Notes: a model not told the origin generated them from the letters alone. Counted from the first letter of the stretch, positions 7,193 to 14,757 are shown. The stretch: 21,634 bases of DNA from an uncultured Oscillospiraceae bacterium (GCA_910587785.1 CAJUOA010000054.1:1-21634); one strand, 5' to 3'. Made by a program: numbers and translations.

Positions 7193-8290
7193 CTAGCCCT
7201 CCAGCTTCTGCATGTTCATCACTGAGATGACGCCCAGGACCACGAAGCCCGCCGCTACCGCGATGGCCACGGGGCCCGTGCCAATACCGGTGCCGGAGGA
7301 GGCCAGGCCGAAGTTGTGGCTCACCGCCGCGCCCACGATGAAGCCCGTGACGGTGACGGCGGAGTCGGTGTTGCCCTCCCCCGCCAAAATCAGCTGCCGC
7401 AGGGGGCATCCGCCCAGGAGCACAGAGCCCCAGCCCACCAGGACCATGCCCAGCAGGTTCCACAGCCACTCCGAGTGGGCGATGGGCTGTTCGGCAAAGC
7501 CCGGGTTGAACCTGCCCAGGATCAGGTTGCCCACCAGCACCGCCGCGATGATGGCCGCAAAGCCGGAAATCAGCCGGAAGTCCTTGAACATCACCGCGTC
7601 ACGGATGCCGCCCACCATGCACAGGCGGGAGCGCTGGGCCAAAACGCCCACCACCAGGGCGATCACCAGCGCCGCCGCAATGGGGGCCCGCTGGAACCCG
7701 GGGCCCTTGGCGCTGAAGATGATGAAGCTCGGGGCCATGACCACCAGGACCAGCAGGACCGCCATCAGGGCCGGGAAAACAAGGCCCTCGGCCATGGACT
7801 GCTGGTAGGCCCGGCGCAGGCTGAAGCCCCGCTGGAGGAACTGGATGCCGATGAGGATGCCGATGGCGAAGCCCGCCAGGCCCACCACCGCGTTCAGATC
7901 GCCGCCGCCGATGCGGATGACCATCCGCAGGGGGCACCCCAGAAACACCAGCGCCCCGATCATCACGAACACCGCCACGATAAAGCGGATCATGGGCGAC
8001 GAGCCCCCCTTGGGCTTGAACTCGCCCCGGAGAAAGGCGATGGCCGTGGACCCCAGCACCAGGCCGATAATCTCCGGACGGATGTACTGGACGATGCCGG
8101 TGCCCACCTCCGCGTCGAACCCGGCCCGCTGGAAGTTCAGCGCCCCCGCGATGTCCCGCAGGAAGCAGGCGATGCAGAAGCCCATGTTCGCCGGGTTCCC
8201 CCAGAACGTCAGGGCCACCGCCGCCGCGCCCACCACCAGGCCCGTGGCGATGACGAGCCCGTAGCGTTTGGCGAAGTTTTCACTTTGCAT
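7193..8290 (-). CDS. yedE: YedE family putative selenium transporter
   Basis: This 365-residue membrane protein of the YeeE/YedE fold is the selenium-linked type. It has about ten hydrophobic helices in two repeated halves. Each half has a Cys/Arg site (FCIACFLRD at 38-46; SRLCMVGGIRD at 221-231) and a GCPLR motif (118-122 and 294-298) followed by a Gly-rich stretch (IRIGGGDLNAVVG; ILAGEGNTDSAV). In the related thiosulfate channel the paired cysteines pass the sulfur anion through the membrane; by analogy this protein would import a selenium (or sulfur) species. The ATG follows GAGAGGAGAAAAG. It heads an operon with TusA-like and DUF3343 carriers and diverges from the desulfurase-selA-selB-selC operon, which supports the selenium role. 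The actual ion is not proven. Confidence 0.92.
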   Translation of the reverse strand: MQSENFAKRYGLVIATGLVVGAAAVALTFWGNPANMGFCIACFLRDIAGALNFQRAGFDAEVGTGIVQYIRPEIIGLVLGSTAIAFLRGEFKPKGGSSPMIRFIVAVFVMIGALVFLGCPLRMVIRIGGGDLNAVVGLAGFAIGILIGIQFLQRGFSLRRAYQQSMAEGLVFPALMAVLLVLVVMAPSFIIFSAKGPGFQRAPIAAALVIALVVGVLAQRSRLCMVGGIRDAVMFKDFRLISGFAAIIAAVLVGNLILGRFNPGFAEQPIAHSEWLWNLLGMVLVGWGSVLLGGCPLRQLILAGEGNTDSAVTVTGFIVGAAVSHNFGLASSGTGIGTGPVAIAVAAGFVVLGVISVMNMQKLEG

Positions 8291-8380
8291 GTTTCTTTTC
8301 TCCTCTCACTTTTTGCAAAATTTTGGACGGTATCCCAACCGCCCGTGCCTCCAATAGAGGCAAAACCGTTCCCTTCTGCC

Positions 8381-8405
8381 CCTATTTATAAATGAAATAT
8401 ATAGG
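8381..8405. promoter_or_regulatory. AT-rich dyad between divergent selenium operons (possible operator)
   Basis: CCTATTTAT (8381-8389) and ATATATAGG (8397-8405) are complementary at 8 of 9 positions. It sits in the 323-bp AT-rich gap (8291-8613) between yedE and the desulfurase gene and contains TATATA/TATAAA sequences that could be the yedE -10 on minus, so protein binding here could control yedE. The rest of the gap holds the forward promoter at 8459-8487 and a leader of about 120 nt in which nothing else was recognised. Confidence 0.4.
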
Positions 8406-8458
8406 TTTCCGCTCCAAAAAGCAAGCAAAATCTTTGTATATCCCACAAAAAAACACCG

Positions 8459-8487
8459 TTGCCAAATGGAGGAAAGTATGGTATAGT
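8459..8487 (+). promoter_or_regulatory. promoter of the desulfurase-selA-selB operon
   Basis: TTGCCA (8459-8464), a 17-bp spacer, and TATAGT (8482-8487) preceded by TGG form a strong extended -10 promoter. Transcription would begin near 8494, giving a leader of about 120 nt before the first gene. Confidence 0.75.
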
Positions 8488-8613
8488 GTCTAAAAGTACC
8501 GATTTTGCAAAAACTCCCTCCCTTTTCCATGGGTTCGTTCCCCCAGCGGCATTCATTTTGTTTTCAAATATTTGCCGGACTAATTATTTATATCATCAAT
8601 AGGAGACGATAGT

Positions 8614-9765
8614 ATGGGCCCGATCTACCTGGACAACGCCGCCACCTCCTTCCCCAAGCCCCCCGCCGTGGCCGAGGCCATGGCCCACTACCTCAACGAC
8701 GTGGGCGCCTCCATCAACCGGGGCGTCTACGCCAGCGCCCAGAGCGCGGGGCTGACCACCCTCCTGCTGCGGGAGGCGCTCTGCGGCCTCTTCCGCCACA
8801 CCGAGGCCACCCACTGCATCCTCACCCCGGGGAACACGGCGGGGCTCAATATGGCCATCCGGGGCTGGCTCAGGAGCGGGGACCACTGCCTGGTCAGCGC
8901 CATGGAGCACAACGCCGTCATGCGGCCCTTGCAGGACCTGGCGAAGCAGGGGGTCTTATTCGACCGCGTCCCCTGCGACAGCGCGGGGCGGATGGACCCG
9001 GCGGACATCGTGCCCCTCATCCGGCCCAACACGAAGCTCCTGGTCATGGCCCACGGCTCCAATGTGGGCGGCGCGGTGCAGGACGCCGCGGCGGTGGGCC
9101 GTATCTGCCGGGAGCGCGGCATCCCCTTCGTCCTGGACGCCGCCCAGACCGCGGGGCACTGGGACATCGATTTCGAGGGCTGGGGCCTCGCCGCCCTCTC
9201 CGTACCGGGGCACAAGGGGCTCATGGGGCCGGGGGGCATCGGGGCGCTGCTGCTGTCGCAGGACTTCGCCAGGGGGCTCTCCCCCATCCTCACCGGCGGC
9301 ACGGGCTCCGCGTCGGACAGCGAGGTCCAGCCGGAGTACATGCCGGACAAGTTCGAGTCCGGGACCGCCAACCTGCCGGGCATCTACGGCCTCAAGGCGG
9401 CGGTGGACTTCATCCTGGAGACCGGGGTGGGCAGGCTCCGGGAGCACGAGACCGCGCTGACGGGGCGGTTCCTGGACGGCATCCGGGACGTGCCCGGCGT
9501 GCGCCTGGCCGGGCCCTGGGAGCTGGAAAACCGGGCGGGGGTTATCTCCCTGGACTTCCGGAACATCGACAACGCCGAGGCGTCCTTCCTCCTGGAGGAG
9601 CGCTGGGGCATCATGACCCGCTGCGGGCTCCACTGCGCGCCGAATGCCCACAAGACGCTGGGCACCTTCCCCCAGGGGACGGTCCGGTTCAGCCCGGGGT
9701 GGTTCACCACGGAGGCGGAGATTGACGCCGCCGTGGGGGCGGTGCGTGAGCTGGCGGCGAAATAG
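8614..9765 (+). CDS. cysteine desulfurase / selenocysteine lyase-like PLP enzyme (class V aminotransferase fold)
   Basis: The 383-residue enzyme belongs to the NifS/SufS-like group. The family removes S from cysteine, or Se from selenocysteine, via an enzyme-bound per(seleno)sulfide. Seen are YLDNAATSFPKP at the start, MEHNAVMRP (97-105), the PLP contact VLDAAQTAGH (173-181, D175 and Q178), the Schiff-base lysine K201 in SVPGHKGLMGPGG, and the mobile-loop nucleophile C341 in TRCGLHCAP, with an additional C337 just before it where the SufS motif has Thr. Length is normal. ATG 8614 follows AGGAG. It is the first gene of the operon leading to selA and selB, so it probably provides mobilised selenium or persulfide for selenophosphate synthesis. 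Whether it prefers Cys or Sec cannot be told. selD is absent from this operon. Confidence 0.93.
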   Translation: MGPIYLDNAATSFPKPPAVAEAMAHYLNDVGASINRGVYASAQSAGLTTLLLREALCGLFRHTEATHCILTPGNTAGLNMAIRGWLRSGDHCLVSAMEHNAVMRPLQDLAKQGVLFDRVPCDSAGRMDPADIVPLIRPNTKLLVMAHGSNVGGAVQDAAAVGRICRERGIPFVLDAAQTAGHWDIDFEGWGLAALSVPGHKGLMGPGGIGALLLSQDFARGLSPILTGGTGSASDSEVQPEYMPDKFESGTANLPGIYGLKAAVDFILETGVGRLREHETALTGRFLDGIRDVPGVRLAGPWELENRAGVISLDFRNIDNAEASFLLEERWGIMTRCGLHCAPNAHKTLGTFPQGTVRFSPGWFTTEAEIDAAVGAVRELAAK

Positions 9766-9768
9766 CGG

Positions 9769-9870
9769 GCGCGAAGCGCGATTTGCGGGTCCAGGGGCTC
9801 AGCCCCTGGTGGGTCCAGGGCAAAGCCCTGGTGGGTTTGGGCGAAGCCCAACATCCATTCGTCAAAAAAC
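9769..9870 (+). repeat. hairpin-array repeat, copy B (between the desulfurase gene and selA)
   Basis: Starting three bases after the desulfurase stop codon are four inverted repeats with 3-nt loops: 9769-9779 (GCGC arms), 9791-9809 (CCAGGGGC), 9815-9831 (CCAGGGC) and 9837-9851 (TTGGGC), then CCCAACATCCATTCG and an A run. Order, spacers, loops and both flanks match copy A read on minus; only the CCAGAGGC module of copy A is missing. It fills most of the gap before selA. Confidence 0.9.
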
Positions 9871-9886
9871 TTTCGAGGTATCACAT

Positions 9887-11269
9887 ATGGAACAACAACA
9901 CCTTCTCCGCTCCATCCCCAAGGTGGACGAGCTTCTCTCGGAGGCCTCCGGCGTCGCCTGGGAGGCCCTCTCCCCCGCCGCGGTCCGGGACGGCGTCCGG
10001 GGGGCCCTGGACGCCCTCCGGGAGGGCATCCTCTCCGGCGCTCTGAGCGCCCTCCCCGGCCGGGAGGCCATCCTGGAGGACGCGCTGGCCCGGGCCGGGG
10101 CCGCGGAGCTCCCCTCCCTGCGCCGGGTCATCAACGGCACCGGCGTGGTGCTCCACACGAACCTGGGGCGCTCCTGCCTCTCCGCGCGGGCGAGCGCCGC
10201 CGTGGCGGAGGTGGCCCGGCACTACTCTACATTGGAATACGACGTGGAGAGCGGCTCCCGGGGCTCCCGCCACGACCATATCGACGGCCTCCTCGCCTCC
10301 GTCACCGGGGCCGAGGCCGCCATGGTGGTCAACAACAACGCCGCCGCCGTGCTCCTCATCCTCTCCGCCATGGGCCGGGGGGGCGAGGTCGTCGCCTCCC
10401 GGGGGGAGCTGGTGGAGATCGGCGGGTCCTTCCGCATCCCCGACATCATGACCCAGTGCGGGTGCGCCCTGCGGGAGGTGGGCGCCACCAACAAGACCCA
10501 CCTCTTCGACTACGAAAACGCCATCGGGCCGGAGACACGCGCCCTCCTGCGGGTCCACACCAGCAACTTCCGCATCGTGGGCTTCTGCGAGCGGCCCGGA
10601 CTCGCCGAGCTGGTGGAGCTGGGGAGAAAGCACGGCCTGCCGGTGATCGAGGACCTGGGGAGCGGGTCCCTGGTGGACCTGGCCGCCTTCGGCATCCACG
10701 ACGAGCCCACGGTCCAGCAGAGCGTGCGGGCCGGGGTGGACGTCATCTCCTTCAGCGGCGACAAGCTCCTGGGCGGGCCCCAGGCGGGGCTCATCCTGGG
10801 GAAGAAGCAGTATATCGAGAAGCTCAAGAAGCACCCCCTCGCCCGGGCGCTGCGGGTGGACAAGATGACCATCGCCGCCCTGCGGGAGACCCTGTGGGCC
10901 TACCGGGACGGGGAGCGGGCCAGGGAGCAGGTGCCGGTCCTCGCCATGCTGGGCGCGCCGGAGGACGCGCTCCGGGCGCGGGCGGAAAAGCTCCGCCTCG
11001 CCCTCGCGGAGGCCGGGGCCCAGGCCCAAACGGTCCCCGCCGAGGGACAGGTGGGCGGCGGGAGCTGTCCCACCCAGCTGGTGAGGAGCTGGGCCGTGGC
11101 GGTGGACCCCGGGGCGCTCACCGTGGACGCCCTCGCCGAAAAACTCCGGCGCTTCCCCCTGCCCATCATCGGGCGCATCAGTCAGGGGCAGTACCTGCTG
11201 GACGTGCGCACCCTCCTGGAGGAGGACGTGGACGATATCTGCCGCGCTGTGAAGGAGGCGGTCTCTTGA
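9887..11269 (+). CDS. selA: L-seryl-tRNA(Sec) selenium transferase SelA
   Basis: The 460-residue PLP enzyme converts Ser-tRNA(Sec) to Sec-tRNA(Sec) using selenophosphate. Family marks are the N-terminal tRNA-binding region (IPKVDELL onward), RRVINGTGVVLHTNLGR (79-95), VVNNNAAAVLL (147-157), RGELVEIGGSFRIPDIM (172-188), ATNKTHLFDYE, VHTSNFRIVGF and the PLP lysine K293 in SFSGDKLLGGPQAG (K295 in E. coli). Length is typical. ATG 9887 is chosen because GAGG lies 8 nt upstream; the frame is open further upstream but that part runs through the hairpin repeat. The stop overlaps the selB start by 4 nt. A selA-selB-selC order is common in Sec-using bacteria. Confidence 0.97.
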   Translation: MEQQHLLRSIPKVDELLSEASGVAWEALSPAAVRDGVRGALDALREGILSGALSALPGREAILEDALARAGAAELPSLRRVINGTGVVLHTNLGRSCLSARASAAVAEVARHYSTLEYDVESGSRGSRHDHIDGLLASVTGAEAAMVVNNNAAAVLLILSAMGRGGEVVASRGELVEIGGSFRIPDIMTQCGCALREVGATNKTHLFDYENAIGPETRALLRVHTSNFRIVGFCERPGLAELVELGRKHGLPVIEDLGSGSLVDLAAFGIHDEPTVQQSVRAGVDVISFSGDKLLGGPQAGLILGKKQYIEKLKKHPLARALRVDKMTIAALRETLWAYRDGERAREQVPVLAMLGAPEDALRARAEKLRLALAEAGAQAQTVPAEGQVGGGSCPTQLVRSWAVAVDPGALTVDALAEKLRRFPLPIIGRISQGQYLLDVRTLLEEDVDDICRAVKEAVS

Positions 11270-13221
11270 AGCATGTCATCATCGGCACCGCGGGCCATGT
11301 GGACCACGGCAAGACCCTCCTGGTCAAGGCCCTCACCGGCATCGACACCGACCGGCTGGTGGAGGAGAAGAAGCGGGGCATCACCATCGAGCTGGGCTTC
11401 GCCCACCTGGACTTCCCCGACGGCACCCAGGCGGGCATCGTGGACGTGCCGGGCCACGAGAAGTTCATCAAAAACATGCTGGCCGGGGCGGGGGGCATCG
11501 ACCTGGCCATGCTGGTGGTGGCCGCCGACGAGGGGTTCATGCCCCAGACGGTGGAGCACCTGGGCATCCTCTCCCTCCTGGGCATCCGGGACGGCCTGGT
11601 GGTCATCACCAAGTGCGACATGGTGGAGCCGGATTGGGTCGAGATGGTCAAAGAGGACGTGAAGGCCCAGACCGAGGGCACCTTCCTGGAGGGCAAGCCG
11701 GTCTACACCGTCTCCGCCTACACCGGGGAGGGCATCGGCGAACTCCGGGAGAAGCTCCGGGAGCTCATCCGGGCGGCGGCGGAGAAGAACCTGCGCTCCC
11801 CCTTCCGCCTGCCCATTGACCGGGTGTTCTCCGTGGACGGCTTCGGCACCGTGGTCACCGGGACCCTCATCGAGGGGGCGTTGGCCGTTGGCGACATGGC
11901 GGAGGTTCTCCCCACCGGCTTCCAGGCGCGGGTGCGGAATTTGCAGGTCCACGGGAAGGACGTGGAGACGGCCTTCGCCGGACAGCGGGTGGCGGTGAAC
12001 CTGGCGGGGACGCGAAAGAGCGACCTCGCCCGGGGGGACACCATCGCCAAGCCCGGCACCGTGCGGAAATCGCTGATGCTGGACGTGAAGCTCCAGAACC
12101 TGAAGAACTCCCAGCGGACCATCCTCACCAGCAGTCAGGTGCATCTGTACCACGGCTCGTCGGTGCGGCTCAGTAAAGTGGTTCTCCTTGACAGGGACGC
12201 CCTCCAGCCGGGGGAGAGCTGTTACGCACAGCTCCGCATGACCGAAGAGCTCTCCGCCAAGTGTGGCGACCGGTTCGTGGTGCGGTTCTACTCGCCGCTG
12301 GAGACCATCGGCGGCGGCGTGGTCCTGGACGACTGCCCCGCCCGCCACAAGCGGGGGGACAAGGAGCTCCTCGCCGCCCTGGCCATCCGGGAGAGCGGGA
12401 GCGGGGACGAGCGGCTCATCCAGGCGGTGGCCAAGGAGGGGGCCTCCCTGCCCTCCCTGGACCAGCTGGCCCTGAGCCTGGGCCGGGAGAAGGAGGAGCT
12501 GGCCGTCGAGCTGGGCTCCCTCGCGGCCTCCGGGGAGCTGCTGGAGCCCCTGCCGGGGCGGTACCTGGCGGGGAGCGTGTTCGACAAGCTCTGGGACGCC
12601 TGCCGGGGGCTTCTGGAGCAGTACCACAGGCAAAACCCCCTCCACGGGGGCATGAAGGCGCCGGAGCTGCGGCAGAAGCTGATGAAGGGCGCGGAGCAGG
12701 CCGTCTCGGACGCCATCCTCGCCGCCCTGGCCCGGGAGGGGAAGATCAAGGCCGTGGCGGACCGGTACGCCCTGGCGGACTTCACCGTCCATCTGACCAA
12801 GAAGCAGACCGCCATCCGGGACCGCATTTTGCAGGCGTACCGCAAGGCGGGCCTGGAGACCCCGGGCCTGGACGACATCTACGCCATGTTCGAGGCCAAG
12901 GAGCAGTTAGACTGCAAGCAGGTGGTGGAGAGCTTAGTTTCCGGTGGGGGGCTGGTGATGCTCACGCCCCAAATCTGCGTCCACCGGGAGGTCTACGAGG
13001 ACGTGTGCCGCCGGACCGCGGCCCACTTCCAGGCCGAGCCCGAGCTGACTCTGGCCCAGTTCCGGGACATGCTGGGCACGTCCAGAAAGTACGCCCTCGC
13101 GGTGCTGGAGTACTACGATAAAAACAAAATCCTCAAAAAGGACGGGGATATCCGCCGTCCGGGGCCCGCCTTCTCCACCCTCGGGGAGCCCGAGGCACCG
13201 GAGGAACCGGCGGAGGTATAG
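11266..13221 (+). CDS. selB: selenocysteine-specific elongation factor SelB
   Basis: The 651-residue GTPase brings Sec-tRNA(Sec) to the ribosome at UGA codons marked by a SECIS hairpin. The G domain has GHVDHGKT (10-17), RGITIE, DVPGHE and TKCD in place of NKxD. EF-Tu-like beta-barrel domains follow (RLPIDRVFSVDGFGTVVTG onward). The C-terminal third (about 400-640) contains the winged-helix modules that bind SECIS RNA, ending in LGTSRKYALAVLEYYDKNKI, after which comes a short acidic tail. The start is TTG at 11266, because AAGGAGG (11252-11258) is 7 nt upstream and KHVIIGTAGHVDHGKT is the canonical N terminus; the TTG overlaps the selA TGA. It shares the transcript with the desulfurase gene and selA. 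Confidence 0.97.
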   Translation: MKHVIIGTAGHVDHGKTLLVKALTGIDTDRLVEEKKRGITIELGFAHLDFPDGTQAGIVDVPGHEKFIKNMLAGAGGIDLAMLVVAADEGFMPQTVEHLGILSLLGIRDGLVVITKCDMVEPDWVEMVKEDVKAQTEGTFLEGKPVYTVSAYTGEGIGELREKLRELIRAAAEKNLRSPFRLPIDRVFSVDGFGTVVTGTLIEGALAVGDMAEVLPTGFQARVRNLQVHGKDVETAFAGQRVAVNLAGTRKSDLARGDTIAKPGTVRKSLMLDVKLQNLKNSQRTILTSSQVHLYHGSSVRLSKVVLLDRDALQPGESCYAQLRMTEELSAKCGDRFVVRFYSPLETIGGGVVLDDCPARHKRGDKELLAALAIRESGSGDERLIQAVAKEGASLPSLDQLALSLGREKEELAVELGSLAASGELLEPLPGRYLAGSVFDKLWDACRGLLEQYHRQNPLHGGMKAPELRQKLMKGAEQAVSDAILAALAREGKIKAVADRYALADFTVHLTKKQTAIRDRILQAYRKAGLETPGLDDIYAMFEAKEQLDCKQVVESLVSGGGLVMLTPQICVHREVYEDVCRRTAAHFQAEPELTLAQFRDMLGTSRKYALAVLEYYDKNKILKKDGDIRRPGPAFSTLGEPEAPEEPAEV

Positions 13222-13248
13222 GAAAAATCTATCGATAAAAAATAGTCC

Positions 13249-13277
13249 TTGCCAACCAGGCGGGGATATGGTAGAAT
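13249..13277 (+). promoter_or_regulatory. promoter of selC
   Basis: TTGCCA (13249-13254) and TAGAAT (13272-13277) are 17 bp apart, with TGG in front of the -10. The tRNA begins 14 nt after the -10, so a very short 5' leader would be removed. It closely resembles the promoter at 8459. Confidence 0.75.
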
Positions 13278-13290
13278 CGCGTTGCAAGAT

Positions 13291-13387
13291 GGGAGTAGAC
13301 GGGTGCTGGTGTGCCCCCTGGTCTTCAAAACCAGTGATAGGGGTTAGTAGCCTCTTAGGTGGGTTCGATTCCCACATATTCCCGCCA
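13291..13387 (+). tRNA. selC: selenocysteine tRNA, anticodon UCA
   Basis: The 97-nt RNA has the Sec-tRNA shape: an 8-position acceptor arm (13291-13298 with 13376-13383), a 6-bp D stem with a 4-nt TGGT loop (GGGTGC/GTGCCC), the anticodon arm CTGGT-CTTCAAA-ACCAG with TCA at 13325-13327, a long variable arm, a T arm GTGGG-TTCGATT-CCCAC, discriminator G and an encoded CCA. The eighth acceptor pair is G-A rather than a Watson-Crick pair. The UCA anticodon reads UGA, used in grdB and grdA downstream. It is followed by a terminator. Confidence 0.97.
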
Positions 13388-13390
13388 TGG

Positions 13391-13424
13391 CCCGGCGGCG
13401 CGAGAGACGTGCCGCCGGGTTTTT
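13391..13424 (+). terminator. Rho-independent terminator after selC
   Basis: The 9-bp stem CCCGGCGGC/GCCGCCGGG with an 11-nt loop is followed directly by TTTTT. It starts 4 nt after the tRNA CCA and ends the sel operon. Confidence 0.92.
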
Positions 13425-13457
13425 GTGCGTCCCGGCGGGGAGAGGAGGCACCGTCCA

Positions 13458-14375
13458 TTGGATATCGACATGAAAGAGCTGGAGGCCTTCGTGGCCGTGG
13501 TGGACCGGGGGAGCTTCTCCCGGGCCGCCGAGTCGCTGTACCTGACCCAGCCCACCATCAGCTCCCACATCGCCGCCCTGGAGCGGAAGCTGAGCATCAA
13601 GCTCCTGGTGCGCACGACGAAAGAAATTTACCCCTCCGACGCGGGGAACCTGCTCTACGACTACGCCAAGGAGATTTTGCGCCTGCGCTCCAGCGCGGTG
13701 CAGGCCATCTACGCGTTCTCCCATGAGATGAAGGGGTCGGTGTCCATCGCCGCCTCCACCATCCCGGGGCAGTACTACCTGCCCAAGCTCATCCAGGGCT
13801 TCCGCTCGAAGTACCCGGAGGTGAATTTCAGCCTGCAAGCCCTGGACAGCACCGAGGTGGCCGAGCAGATCGCCGCGCGGAAGGCGGAAATCGGCTTCAC
13901 GGGCACCATCATCAGCCTGCCCAAGTGCGTCTACCAGCCCCTCGCCGAGGACCGGCTGGTCATCATCACCCCCAACACCCCCAAGTACCAGGCGTATCAG
14001 GCCACCGGCTTCCCGGTGCGGCAGATCACCCGGGAGCCCTTCATCTCCCGGGAGTCCGGGAGCGGCACGAGGCTGGAGACGGAGAACTTCCTCAAGGAGA
14101 TGGGGGTCAACCCCAAGGATATCCAGATCGCCGTGGAGGTGCGCTCCACCGAGTCCATCAAGCAGATGGTCAGCGAGGGGCTGGGCATCGCGGTGCTCAG
14201 CCAGAGCGCCTGCGAGGACTACCAGCAGTTTAAAAAGCTCCTGGTGTTCAACTTCGACAGCATCAAGCTCCGGCGGAAGCTCTACCTGGTGCGGCACAAG
14301 AACTCCATCCTCTCCCCCATCGCCCAGGCGTTCTACGACTACGCGGCGGGATATTATCTGGGGAAGCACGCGTAG
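13458..14375 (+). CDS. LysR family regulator, probably the selenium-metabolism-associated type
   Basis: The 305-residue protein has a LysR winged helix at the N terminus (MKELEAFVAVVDRGSFSRAA, then LTQPTISSHIAALERKL) and an effector-binding domain of two lobes from about residue 90 (GSVSIAASTIPGQYYLPKLI; EIGFTGTI; the IKQMVSEGLGIAVLSQSA hinge). TTG 13458 is preferred since AGAGGAGG ends 9 nt upstream; an ATG four codons on (13470) is the alternative but is 21 nt from that site. It lies between selC and the glycine reductase operon, and a LysR subgroup is known to sit beside selenium genes, so it may control sel, yedE or grd genes. No promoter was seen in the 33 nt after the selC terminator. 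The effector is unknown. Confidence 0.92.
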   Translation: MDIDMKELEAFVAVVDRGSFSRAAESLYLTQPTISSHIAALERKLSIKLLVRTTKEIYPSDAGNLLYDYAKEILRLRSSAVQAIYAFSHEMKGSVSIAASTIPGQYYLPKLIQGFRSKYPEVNFSLQALDSTEVAEQIAARKAEIGFTGTIISLPKCVYQPLAEDRLVIITPNTPKYQAYQATGFPVRQITREPFISRESGSGTRLETENFLKEMGVNPKDIQIAVEVRSTESIKQMVSEGLGIAVLSQSACEDYQQFKKLLVFNFDSIKLRRKLYLVRHKNSILSPIAQAFYDYAAGYYLGKHA

Positions 14376-14400
14376 GAGCGGTATGAGTCCGGGGAACCCC

Positions 14401-14425
14401 CATTTATTGATTTCCTCAATAAATG
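14401..14425. promoter_or_regulatory. perfect AT-rich dyad upstream of the grd promoter (possible LysR site)
   Basis: CATTTATTGA (14401-14410) and TCAATAAATG (14416-14425) are perfectly complementary with a 5-nt spacer. No T run follows, so it is a poor intrinsic terminator for the LysR gene. Its centre is about 84 bp before the predicted grd transcription start, near where LysR proteins bind, and it contains T-N11-A spacings. Confidence 0.45.
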
Positions 14426-14461
14426 CCCGCCATTTTGATTCGGCATATTGTATGATTTCAC

Positions 14462-14490
14462 TTGTAAAAACGCCCGGTTTCTTGTATACT
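14462..14490 (+). promoter_or_regulatory. promoter of the glycine reductase operon
   Basis: TTGTAA (14462-14467) and TATACT (14485-14490) are 17 bp apart. Transcription would begin near 14497, just before the riboswitch, giving a leader of about 260 nt to grdX. Confidence 0.75.
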
Positions 14491-14509
14491 AGAGGCAAGT
14501 TGAATACTG

Positions 14510-14697
14510 TTGGATGAAGCGCTCGGGAGACCCGCCTCAGCGGGGCCGAAGGAATAAGCCGCGGGACAAGCCAATCCCCCGGTGAAGATCTCAGGCTACA
14601 GGACCGCGCGCCGACAACCCTCTGGAGAGCGTAAGCGCCGAAGGAGCAACCCGTCCCCCTCTCGGGGCGGGGAATCTCTCAGGTTACTGACAGAGCA
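14510..14697 (+). promoter_or_regulatory. tandem glycine riboswitch
   Basis: Two consecutive glycine aptamers are visible. The first has CTCGGGAGA (14522-14530), GCCGAAGGAATAAGCC (14545-14560) and GATCTCAGGCTACAGGACC (14587-14604). The second has CTCTGGAGAG (14620-14629), GCGCCGAAGGAGCAAC (14635-14650) and AATCTCTCAGGTTACTGACAGAG (14673-14695). These are the conserved core elements of the class, with a short linker between them (14605-14619). The 3' strand of the closing stem of the second aptamer (CAGAG) overlaps the downstream terminator stem, so glycine binding should prevent termination and switch the glycine reductase genes on. Confidence 0.95.
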
Positions 14698-14733
14698 AGG
14701 CATTTGGGACCCCAATTTGCCTTGCTCTTTTTT
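14692..14733 (+). terminator. riboswitch expression-platform terminator
   Basis: AGAGCAAGGCA (14692-14702) pairs perfectly with TGCCTTGCTCT (14718-14728), followed by TTTTTT (14728-14733). Its 5' arm shares AGAG with the closing stem of the second glycine aptamer, so the two structures exclude each other. Confidence 0.93.
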
Positions 14734-14757
14734 CATAGAGCGGGCGAAGGAGGCGCT

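Noticed and set aside
8291..8613. Small gene in the yedE-desulfurase gap (74-codon frame at 8306-8530, minus)
   Set aside because: No ribosome site, no recognisable motif, and the AT-rich sequence fits a control region with promoters.
10456..11265. Long N-terminal extension of SelB
   Set aside because: This part is an out-of-frame reading of selA. The TTG at 11266 with AAGGAGG and the GHVDHGKT motif at the correct distance fix the start.
14401..14425. Confident Rho-independent terminator for the LysR gene
   Set aside because: The stem is AT-rich and has no T run after it on plus; kept only as a possible operator.
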